Shown: positions 37,345 to 45,023 of the stretch, in pieces
Layout: each line of letters opens with the position of its first letter
How positions within the stretch are numbered: the stretch's first letter is position 1
Assembly: GCF_019049625.1 (NCBI RefSeq)
Contig: NZ_JAFMOY010000130.1
Location: forward strand, 248,001-312,000
Direction: 5' to 3'
DNA: 64,000 bases
Source: Rahnella ecdela
GTDB lineage: Bacteria > Pseudomonadota > Gammaproteobacteria > Enterobacterales > Enterobacteriaceae
Notes under the pieces: model-generated
The model's database searches: none
What the model was told of the DNA's origin: nothing
What the model saw: only the letters and a program-made list of their open reading frames with translations
Translations under genes and position numbers: made by a program

Positions 37345-38253
37345 TTAAAGCGTGCCGGTACCGCCGTCGGAGCACCAGACCTGACCGGAGGCATAGCTGC
37401 TTTCCTGCGAGGCCAGCGTGACATACATCGCGGCAATTTCCGCCGGTTGCCCCGGACGTTTCAGCGGTGCCTGCTCGCCGAACTTCTCGACTTTTTCCTG
37501 CGGCTGACCACCACTAATCTGTAACGCCGTCCAGTAAGGCCCCGGTGCCACCGAATTTACTCTAATGCCATCCGGCGCCAGCTGTTTGGCAAGCCCTTTG
37601 GTGAACGCCACAATAGACGCCTTGGTCTGGGAGTAATCGAGCAGATTGTCGCTCGGTAAAAATGCCTGAACCGAGGATGTATTAATGATCGACCCACCGC
37701 GCGGGATGAATGCCAGCGCCGCTTTGGTTATCCAGAACATTGCATAGACGTTAGTTTTAAACGTGGCGTCAAAGGCTTCTGTCGTCAGATCCTTAATCGA
37801 ATCGCAAAACTGCTGACGACCGGCATTATTGACCAGCAGATCCAGTCCCCCGAGCTTCTCTTCGGCTTCTTTCACCAGTTGCTGACAGAATTTCTCATCG
37901 CGGATATCGCCGGGGATGGCGACGACCTTCAGCCCTTCACTCCAGAGTAAATCCACCACTTCTTTCGCGTCCGGCTCTTCATCAGGCAGATAGTTGATCG
38001 CCACCTGCGCGCCCTCTCTGGCGAATGCTATCGCCACCGCACGACCTATACCGGAGTCACCACCGGTGATCAGAGCCTTACGCCCTTTCAGCCGGCCGCT
38101 GCCTTTATACGTTTTCTCACCGTGATCGGGCACCGGTTTCATTTTGCCAGCCAGTCCCGGAAACGGCTGTTTCTGGTGTTCAAACGGCGGCGTCGGGTAT
38201 GCGTCCACATGAGGGGCATTGAGTGATTCGGGAATCGTTTTGTGATTGCTCAT
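37345..38253 (-). CDS. SDR-family oxidoreductase, YghA/YhdF-like
   Basis: NAD(P)-dependent short-chain dehydrogenase of 302 residues. A 50-residue N-terminal extension rich in Pro and Lys ([31 protein letters not shown]) is typical of the YghA/glucose-ribitol dehydrogenase-like group. The Rossmann motif is [12 protein letters not shown] marks strand 4, and the catalytic Ser, Tyr and Lys are seen in INTSSVQ and DYSQTKAS. The ATG at 38253 is chosen because GGAAT lies 6-7 bases before it; an ATG two codons earlier is too close to the ribosome site. It is unlinked to any clear pathway. Confidence 0.9.
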   Translation of the reverse strand: MSNHKTIPESLNAPHVDAYPTPPFEHQKQPFPGLAGKMKPVPDHGEKTYKGSGRLKGRKALITGGDSGIGRAVAIAFAREGAQVAINYLPDEEPDAKEVVDLLWSEGLKVVAIPGDIRDEKFCQQLVKEAEEKLGGLDLLVNNAGRQQFCDSIKDLTTEAFDATFKTNVYAMFWITKAALAFIPRGGSIINTSSVQAFLPSDNLLDYSQTKASIVAFTKGLAKQLAPDGIRVNSVAPGPYWTALQISGGQPQEKVEKFGEQAPLKRPGQPAEIAAMYVTLASQESSYASGQVWCSDGGTGTL

Positions 38254-38377
38254 AAACATTCCTTATTTGAAAAATGAGTGAACTTTAAGGCTAGAAGAAA
38301 TCGTGGCCTCCACATGCACTAACGGACAGTTCTGAAATAACTGTGCACTTTGTAGGTTAACGAGCATGCTGAAATCC

Positions 38378-40786
38378 CTACTTAGCCGGTAATGCATAAG
38401 CCATCAGCGCATCGCCGGAAGTCGTACCCAGCCCGCCATGACCGCCCGCCGCAATAACCACAAACTGGCGTCCGTCAGCGCCGGTATACGTCATTGGCGT
38501 TGCCTGACCACCCGCAGGAAGTCGCGCACGCCACAATTCCTGACCGGTTGTTTCATCAAATGCCCGGAAATAGTTATCGGCCGTGGCCCCGGTGAAAATC
38601 AGACCGCTTTGGGTGATCACATTGCCACCCATCATGAAAATTCCGGTGGGCAGCGGAACATTGGTGTGCGTGCCAAAAATATTCATGTCCCGCGTTGTCC
38701 CTGCCGGTCTTTCCCAGGCAATTTTTCGGGTGTTCAGATCAATTGCGACGATTTTCCCCCACGGCGGTGCATTACATGGCGCTTGCAGGAAACTGAGCCA
38801 CGGCTTGACGATCGCGGCCCACGGCGTGCCGTACTGCGGCCCGACGGAAAAATCTTTCGGTTTCGGGTAAGGCTCATGACTCGCCCAACCCGCCCATTTT
38901 TGCATCAGCCCTTCTTTGATGGCATCAGCGGATTTTTTCAGTTCCATCGTGAAAGGTATGTAACTGGTATTGGCAATGAGGACATGGCGGATGGGATCCA
39001 CCGAAGCGCCGTACCAGTCCATCACGCCATCAAAAGCCGGATACGCAATGGATTTCCCTTCAGCCGGTGGAGTGAACTGCCCCTGATAACGGGCGCTTTT
39101 AAACTGAATGCGGCAATACAACTGATCAATCGGCGTAGCGCCCCAGGCGTCAGACTCTTTCAAATCAGGCGGAGACAGATTGGGCATCCCCACGGAATCC
39201 GGCTGTGTCGAAGACAGATGCTCGCCCGGCAGCGACGGGGAAGTCGGCACCGGTTTTTCGTTAACCTGCGCCAGCGGCTTACCGGTACGTCTGTCGAGCA
39301 GGAATAATTGCCCCATTTTGGTAGTCTGGATAAGCGCCGGGACCGTAGTACCATCCGGCGCGGGCAAATCCACCAGCGTCGGGCCGATCGGCAAGTCAAA
39401 ATCCCAGACGTCGTGATGAACGGTCTGGAAATGCCAGCGTTCTTCACCGGTATGAATATCCAGCGCCACGACCGAACTCGAATACTTCTCATCATACGGA
39501 CGGCGTTTCGCCCCGTAGTAATCCGGTGTCGCATTGCCCAGCGGGATGTAAATCAGCCCAAGTTTCGGGTCACCTGTGTATGTTCCCCAGCCGTTTGGTG
39601 TGCCCCGCGTATACACTTCGCCCGGTTTGAGAGGCGCATTCTGCGGATTTCTGCCCATATCCCAGGCCCATGACAACTGCCCGGTTTTCACATCATAAGC
39701 ACGGACAACGCCGGAAGGCTCGCCGGTTGACTGATTATCATAGATCCACCCACCCAGCACGATGTGCCCGTCCATGACCATCGGTTGCGAGGTGATAAAA
39801 TGGAAACCCGGCGGCACGTCGCCCATATGGTCCGTAAGACTGACGTAACCCTGCTGGCCGAAGTCAGTACACGGCCGACCGGTCTGCGCATTAAGCGCCA
39901 CCATCCGCGCCTGACTGGTCGTGGCGATGATTTTTGCCGGACAAACGGCATCATCCGGCGTTTCACTGTACGCCACGCCGCGACAGGCCAGATATTCATT
40001 AGCGGAAGTGTCAGATTTAGGGTCAAACTTCCAGCGTTGTTTGCCGGTTGTAGCATCCAGTGCAATTACCTGACGGTGTGGCGTGCAGATAAATAATGAA
40101 TTACCGACTTTGATGGGCGTAACTTCAAAGTTGAACTCACGCCCCCCTTTATCTTCGCCCTTTCGCATCACGTCGCCGGAATGATATTCCCACGCGGGTT
40201 TCAGCTGGCTGACATTGGCAGGCGAAATCTGAGTCAGCGGTGAGTAACGTTGACCGGCCTCGGTCCGGCCATAAAAACGCCAGTCATTTCCGTCCTGCGC
40301 GGTGGCAGCGGTCGTGCCAGACTGCGCCGGAATGGCCTGATGATGCACAAACCGTGACCCTGTCACCTGCCAGCCGCTGTAAAATATTCCGATAATCGCG
40401 ACGACATAGACAAGCCCGCTAAACATGCCTGCACGCTGATGTTTGCCGTCTTCCATTACCGCACGAGTGATCCACGGCATGCTGCACCAGATACCCAGCA
40501 GCGCCATCACGAACAGCCGTGGCATCAGTTGCCAGCCGTCGAATCCGACTTCCCACAACGACCAGATGCAACAGATGATAAAAGTAAGCAAGTACAGCCA
40601 TATCCCCGCAGTGCGGCGGCGCGCCATGAAAATGCCGCTCAGCAGATACCCCGCGCCAAACAGCACATACCAGGGTGAACCTCCTATAGCCGCCAGCCAT
40701 CCGCCCAGCACCAGATAGGCCAGCCCGATCACACCAATGACAAAACCGGTCATGAACGACCAGGTAAAGATCCGTTTATTGCGCAT
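38378..40786 (-). CDS. gcd: Membrane-bound PQQ glucose dehydrogenase
   Basis: Oxidises glucose to gluconolactone in the periplasm and passes electrons to ubiquinone. The 802 residues match Gcd of E. coli (796). Five membrane segments fill the first 140 residues (FMTGFVIGVIGLAYLVLGGWLA onward), followed by an eight-bladed propeller with the repeated W motifs (for example NDWRFYGRTEAGQRYSPLTQIS, IALDATTGKQRWKFDP, VVALDIHTGEERWHFQTVHHDVWDFDLPIGP). The C-terminal GGQATPMTYTGADGRQFVVIAAGGHGGLGT is the second PQQ quinoprotein signature. It needs PQQ, whose synthesis genes are not in this window. Single gene. Gluconate made by this enzyme can dissolve mineral phosphate in plant-associated bacteria. 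Confidence 0.96.
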   Translation of the reverse strand: MRNKRIFTWSFMTGFVIGVIGLAYLVLGGWLAAIGGSPWYVLFGAGYLLSGIFMARRRTAGIWLYLLTFIICCIWSLWEVGFDGWQLMPRLFVMALLGIWCSMPWITRAVMEDGKHQRAGMFSGLVYVVAIIGIFYSGWQVTGSRFVHHQAIPAQSGTTAATAQDGNDWRFYGRTEAGQRYSPLTQISPANVSQLKPAWEYHSGDVMRKGEDKGGREFNFEVTPIKVGNSLFICTPHRQVIALDATTGKQRWKFDPKSDTSANEYLACRGVAYSETPDDAVCPAKIIATTSQARMVALNAQTGRPCTDFGQQGYVSLTDHMGDVPPGFHFITSQPMVMDGHIVLGGWIYDNQSTGEPSGVVRAYDVKTGQLSWAWDMGRNPQNAPLKPGEVYTRGTPNGWGTYTGDPKLGLIYIPLGNATPDYYGAKRRPYDEKYSSSVVALDIHTGEERWHFQTVHHDVWDFDLPIGPTLVDLPAPDGTTVPALIQTTKMGQLFLLDRRTGKPLAQVNEKPVPTSPSLPGEHLSSTQPDSVGMPNLSPPDLKESDAWGATPIDQLYCRIQFKSARYQGQFTPPAEGKSIAYPAFDGVMDWYGASVDPIRHVLIANTSYIPFTMELKKSADAIKEGLMQKWAGWASHEPYPKPKDFSVGPQYGTPWAAIVKPWLSFLQAPCNAPPWGKIVAIDLNTRKIAWERPAGTTRDMNIFGTHTNVPLPTGIFMMGGNVITQSGLIFTGATADNYFRAFDETTGQELWRARLPAGGQATPMTYTGADGRQFVVIAAGGHGGLGTTSGDALMAYALPAK

Positions 40787-41143
40787 AAGGGTTTCTTTTG
40801 TTTGAGAAGGTGCTTAAAGGATATGTAATCACTGGCAGACGGATTAGCAGACACAAAAATGAATGACGGATTGCGGATATAGCGCCCTGTTTTCAAGGAC
40901 AAAGCGGCGGTAATTTATTGTCTCAAAACTTTACAAAGCCGGAGAAGAATCTGGCAGGTGACCGGATTTTCCACGCATCCATTTGCATTTCGACACAAAA
41001 AAAGGTCCCGCCATCAGGACACTTTCTCGTTATTATCCTGTCCTACAGAAAAAGCACAGGCTTTGGCTTTATGACTCATACAACGGACTGGCAGCATATC
41101 ACCGAAGCACGCATTAAGTTGATGGTTTTAAACGGGATAATCT
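40787..41143. other. Intergenic region between gcd and the RcnB-like gene
   Basis: About 360 bases holding the divergent promoters. Nothing else convincing was seen; an open frame of 28 codons near 41071 overlaps the RcnB-like start and has no ribosome site. Confidence 0.4.
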
Positions 41144-41461
41144 ATGCGTCATTCTAAAATTGTTTTGTTATCTGCCCTGGTTGTTTCTTCATTGTTACCT
41201 CTGGCTAATACTGCGTTTGCTGCGTCAAACTCGCATGAAATCAAATCGTTCTACGATGATTCCAAACTCTACGCGATTGGCGACCAGGTTCCGGCGCTGT
41301 ACCGCACCAAGCCTTACGAAATCGTCGGCTGGCAGGAACGTCATTTACCTGCACCGGATGCAGGCAGCCACTGGACTTATATCGGCGGCAGCTACGCGCT
41401 GATAACCGATACCGACGGCAAAATCCTCAAAGCTGAAAACGGCGACATCTACTTCCAGTAA
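41144..41461 (+). CDS. RcnB-like periplasmic protein
   Basis: Secreted protein of 105 residues. A signal peptide (IVLLSALVVSSLLPLANTAFA) precedes a mature part with the RcnB-family core: IGDQVPALYRTKPYEIVGWQERHLPAPDAGSHWTYIGGSYALITDTDGKILK. RcnB proteins modulate nickel and cobalt efflux in the periplasm, but many family members have not been tested. No rcnA gene is adjacent. A strong terminator follows. Confidence 0.8.
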   Translation: MRHSKIVLLSALVVSSLLPLANTAFAASNSHEIKSFYDDSKLYAIGDQVPALYRTKPYEIVGWQERHLPAPDAGSHWTYIGGSYALITDTDGKILKAENGDIYFQ

Positions 41462-41481
41462 TCAGTAAACAAAATACAAAG

Positions 41482-41511
41482 AAAAGGCCTGAAGAGATTC
41501 AGGCCTTTTTA
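41482..41511. terminator. Rho-independent terminator
   Basis: AAAAGGCCTGAA, a short loop and TTCAGGCCTTTTT form a strong hairpin with a T tract 20 bases after the RcnB-like gene. Confidence 0.85.
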
Positions 41512-41695
41512 TTGACGCGCCTGTAGCGCCTGACTCACTTTTGAAAGTATTAAATAGCGGAAGTATCAGACAAATAGACATATCATTATGCGTGAACAGG
41601 GTTGGTTCACGCAGTGTTCAGCACAATGACGCCGGACGAACAACGCGAACTGTCAGAAATTACCAATGAGCATTTGGCTCTTTTCCGGGGCTCCC

Positions 41696-43315
41696 ATGAG
41701 CGACACGCAGCAACGCCATCCCGTGCGCAAGCACACCATGAAACTCAGCACCTCAGTCATTCTGATGGTCAGCGCGGTGATTGCCTCCGTGTTGCTGGTC
41801 GTGCATATGCTTTATTTTGTGCAGGTCAGCGACACCACCCGTGACGGCGTAAAAGATAAAGCGCTGGCTGTCGCCCGCACGATGGCGGATTTACCGGAAA
41901 CCAAACGCGCCCTGCTTTTACCGCCTGACAGCAATATCATTCAGCCGATCGCCAGTTCGGTACAAAAGCGCAACGACCTGCTGTTTATCGTGGTCACCAA
42001 TATGGACGGCATACGATATTCGCATCCGAATACCGATGTGATCAGTCATCATTTCATCGGTGATGACATCAATCCGGCGCTGCTCGGCAAAGAGAACGTC
42101 TCGATTAATAAGGGCACGCTCGACGAAGCGCTGCGCGTTTTCACGCCAGTCTACGACGACAATCATAAGCAAATCGGCGTGGTCGCCATCGGGATTTCGC
42201 TGGTCAAAGTCACCGAACAAATTAACAAAAGCCGCTGGAGCATTCTGTGGACGGTGCTGTTCGGCATGATTGTCGGCGCGCTGGGCACGTACTGTCTGGT
42301 GCGCATGCTCAAACGCATTCTGTTCGGGCTGGAACCTTATGAAATTTCGACGCTGTTCGAACAGCGTCAGGCAATGTTGCAGTCGATCAAAGAAGGCGTC
42401 ATCGCCGTAGACGATCTGGCGCATGTCACATTGATCAACCAGACTGCCCGTCAGATATTTCAGGAAACCGCCAGAGACGTGACGCCGGACGAAAACACCT
42501 TGCCGCTGATCGCTAATCTGCGGGATGTGGTGAATACCGGTGTTCCGCGCCGCGACGAAGAGATCAATTTCAAAGGCCGTTTACTGCTCAGTAACACGGT
42601 GCCGGTGCGTAACAACGGCGTTATTATCGGCGCCATCTGTACCTTCAGGGATAAAACCGAAATCAGCCAGTTAATGCAGCGCCTGAGCGGCATGGTAAAC
42701 TATGCGGATTCGTTGCGGGAACGCTCGCACGAATTTATGAATAAACTGCATGTGATCCTCGGATTACTGCACATGAAAAGTTATGCGCAGCTTGAGGATT
42801 ACATCCTCAAAACCGCCAATAACTATCAGGCGGAAATCGGTTCCCTGCTGCTGAAAATTAAGTCTCCGGTCATTGCCGGTTTCCTGCTGAGCAAGATTAA
42901 CCGCGCCTCTGATACGCGCCATCTGCTGACGCTCAGCGATGACAGCCTGCTGCCGGACAACAATAATGAAGATCAGGTCGCGGCGCTGATCACCGTGTTG
43001 GGTAATCTGATTGAAAATGCGCTGGATGCGCTCGGTGAGCAACCTGACGGCGAAGTCAGCGTGCTGCTGCATTATCAGAACGGGCAGCTGGCGTGCATCG
43101 TAAGCGACGATGGTCCGGGCATTCAGCCGGAAAATATTGAGACCATTTTTGAAAAAGGGGTGTCGTCGAAAGGCGACCAGCGTGGCATGGGGCTGTTCCT
43201 GGCTAAACAGCAGGTCGAAAGCCTGGGAGGTTCGATTAATGTCGAATCTGAGCCCGATGTTTACACCCAATTTTTTGTACAACTTCCCTGGGATGCGGAG
43301 AGGACAAGTTCTTGA
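41696..43315 (+). CDS. dcuS: C4-dicarboxylate sensor histidine kinase DcuS
   Basis: Membrane kinase of 539 residues sensing external fumarate, succinate or malate. The first membrane segment follows MKLSTSVILMVSAVIASVLLVVHM; the periplasmic PAS domain (RKRNDLLFIVVTNMDGIRYSHP and the ALRVFTPVYDDNHKQIGVVAIG) is followed by the second segment, a cytoplasmic PAS domain (FEQRQAMLQSIKEGVIAVDD), the phosphoacceptor His in RERSHEFMNKLHVILGLLHMKSY, and an ATPase domain with NLIENALDAL and DDGPGI. The start at 41696 gives the same 14-residue lead as E. coli DcuS (543 residues). It lies in an operon with dcuR, next to fumarate-handling genes. Confidence 0.95.
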   Translation: MSDTQQRHPVRKHTMKLSTSVILMVSAVIASVLLVVHMLYFVQVSDTTRDGVKDKALAVARTMADLPETKRALLLPPDSNIIQPIASSVQKRNDLLFIVVTNMDGIRYSHPNTDVISHHFIGDDINPALLGKENVSINKGTLDEALRVFTPVYDDNHKQIGVVAIGISLVKVTEQINKSRWSILWTVLFGMIVGALGTYCLVRMLKRILFGLEPYEISTLFEQRQAMLQSIKEGVIAVDDLAHVTLINQTARQIFQETARDVTPDENTLPLIANLRDVVNTGVPRRDEEINFKGRLLLSNTVPVRNNGVIIGAICTFRDKTEISQLMQRLSGMVNYADSLRERSHEFMNKLHVILGLLHMKSYAQLEDYILKTANNYQAEIGSLLLKIKSPVIAGFLLSKINRASDTRHLLTLSDDSLLPDNNNEDQVAALITVLGNLIENALDALGEQPDGEVSVLLHYQNGQLACIVSDDGPGIQPENIETIFEKGVSSKGDQRGMGLFLAKQQVESLGGSINVESEPDVYTQFFVQLPWDAERTSS

Positions 43316-44031
43316 TCAATGTGCTGATAGTTGATGACGACGCCATGGTAGCAGAGCTGAACCGCTGTTATGTTGGCCAGATAGAAGGCTTCACGTGCTG
43401 CGGCACGGCGTCGACGCTGCAACAGGCGAAAGATTTAGTTCTGAATTCAGAGCTGTCTATCGACCTGATTTTGCTCGACGTGTATATGCAGCAGGATAAC
43501 GGGCTGGATTTGCTGCCAGAACTGCGCAACGCGCGGCGCCCCATCGACGTGATTGTGATTTCGTCTGCCGCTGATGCCCAAACCATCAAAAAATCGCTGA
43601 ACTACGGCGTGGTGGATTATCTGATTAAGCCGTTCCAGTTTTCCCGTTTTGAGGAAGCGCTGACCGGCTGGCAGCAGAAAAAAACGCTGATGGATAATCA
43701 GCAATATTACGAGCAGTCAGATGTGGACCGGCTGATCCACGGCAGTAATCCTGCCGCAGTGGATACCAAAAAGCTACCGAAAGGCTTAACGCAGCAGACA
43801 TTACGCACGCTGTGTCAGTGGATTGATGCCCATCCGACCATGGAATTTTCCACGGATGAACTGGCCAGTTCGGTGAATATCTCGCGGGTATCATGCCGTA
43901 AATACCTGATCTGGCTGGCGCAGATGAACATTCTTTTCACCAGCATTCATTACGGCGTGACCGGTCGTCCGGTTTACCGCTACCGTTTGCAGGCCGATCA
44001 CTATTCGCTGTTAAAGCAGTACTGTCAGTAA
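43312..44031 (+). CDS. dcuR: C4-dicarboxylate response regulator DcuR
   Basis: Response regulator of 239 residues, the same length as E. coli DcuR. The receiver domain begins MINVLIVDDDAMVAELNR, with the phosphoacceptor Asp in LILLDVYMQ and Lys in YLIKPFQF. The C-terminal part carries the helix-turn-helix LASSVNISRVSCRKYLIWL. The start is TTG and overlaps the dcuS stop by four bases, with GAGAGGA upstream, so expression is coupled. When phosphorylated it should activate genes for C4-dicarboxylate transport and fumarate respiration; the transporter and reductase of this locus are the obvious candidates. Confidence 0.95.
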   Translation: MINVLIVDDDAMVAELNRCYVGQIEGFTCCGTASTLQQAKDLVLNSELSIDLILLDVYMQQDNGLDLLPELRNARRPIDVIVISSAADAQTIKKSLNYGVVDYLIKPFQFSRFEEALTGWQQKKTLMDNQQYYEQSDVDRLIHGSNPAAVDTKKLPKGLTQQTLRTLCQWIDAHPTMEFSTDELASSVNISRVSCRKYLIWLAQMNILFTSIHYGVTGRPVYRYRLQADHYSLLKQYCQ

Positions 44032-44037
44032 ATCGGG

Positions 44038-45000
44038 TCAGTAAGTCGTGATCCGGTAACTGTCATCCAGCGGCGTGAAAGCAAACTGCCGCTGTGATGA
44101 CAAAATAATCTGCCCGTCGTGGGTGACAAATACCGCTTCGATGTGCGGAATTTGCTTCAGATATTCCAGACTTTTCTCCACGCCCATTCCGTACAGCAGC
44201 GTCGTCCAGATATCCCCGTCTATCGAATCTTCAGAAATAATGGTCACGCTGAGCAGTTCGTTATCCAGCGGGTAGCCGGTTTTCGGATCGAGAATGTGAT
44301 GATAACGGTGGCCGTCCAGCTCGAAATAACGTTCGTAAATACCGGAAGTGACCACTGATTTACCGGTGACGTTGATCACGCCAATCAGTTCATCCGGCGA
44401 AGCAAATGGTTTTTTCAGGCCAATCGCCCACGCCCCTTCAGCACCCGCACCGAGCGTTTGCACGTTACCGCCCAGATTGATCAACGCGTTTTCAACCTGC
44501 TGATCCCGCAGATAATCACGCACCACGTCCGCGATATACCCTTTGGCAATCGCGCCGAGATCGATTTCCATTCCTGCCTGTTGCAGAAACACCGAACGGG
44601 TGTGTTCATCGAGGATCACGTCTTCGGGATTTGTCAGCGACAACAGCGTCTGTAAATCCTGCGCGGCAGGAATGCTGTGCCCGCTGAAACCGATTTTCCA
44701 GCGCTTAACCAGCGGGCCGATAGTGAAATTGAAACTGCTGTCTGGCAGGCAACTGATGGCTTTTGCGCGACGGATTAATTCAAATACCGGCTCGCTGACG
44801 GTGACAGGGTCACGTCCGGCGGCATGGTTAATCGCCATAATATCGGAATGCGGGCGATTCACCGTGAAGGTGCTTTCCTGCAATTTGATCAGCCTGAAAA
44901 CGCCAGACGCCAGACTCTCGTTATGTTCAAACAGCTTGAGAAGAATGGGCGAGCCCATCAAAACAGCGGAATAAGCATAAATACGGGAGTCTGGCGTCAT
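44038..45000 (-). CDS. apbE: FAD:protein FMN transferase (ApbE family)
   Basis: Attaches FMN covalently to a threonine of target flavoproteins. The 320-residue product has the ApbE core: FTVNRPHSDIMAINHAAGRDPV, GAIAKGYIADVVRDYL, NALINLGGNVQTLG, GIYERYFELDGHRYHHILDPKTGYPLDN and the acidic segment DSIDGDIWTTLLYGMG. There is no signal peptide or lipobox, unlike exported ApbE proteins, so it acts in the cytoplasm. It lies 23 bases downstream of the reductase at 45024, whose FMN-binding domain contains the target motif, so this is very likely its dedicated modifying enzyme. Confidence 0.92.
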   Translation of the reverse strand: MTPDSRIYAYSAVLMGSPILLKLFEHNESLASGVFRLIKLQESTFTVNRPHSDIMAINHAAGRDPVTVSEPVFELIRRAKAISCLPDSSFNFTIGPLVKRWKIGFSGHSIPAAQDLQTLLSLTNPEDVILDEHTRSVFLQQAGMEIDLGAIAKGYIADVVRDYLRDQQVENALINLGGNVQTLGAGAEGAWAIGLKKPFASPDELIGVINVTGKSVVTSGIYERYFELDGHRYHHILDPKTGYPLDNELLSVTIISEDSIDGDIWTTLLYGMGVEKSLEYLKQIPHIEAVFVTHDGQIILSSQRQFAFTPLDDSYRITTY

Positions 45001-45023
45001 TGTATTACCTTGCGTGATAACGG

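Noticed and set aside
37300-37345. CACCGG/CCGGTG hairpin as a terminator
   Set aside because: No T tract on either strand; kept only as a weak hairpin.
38438-39307. 289-codon open frame opposite gcd
   Set aside because: Antisense shadow of a well-supported gene, without any family resemblance.
41071-41157. 28-codon frame before the RcnB-like gene as a leader peptide
   Set aside because: No ribosome site, no attenuator-like hairpin and overlaps the following start.
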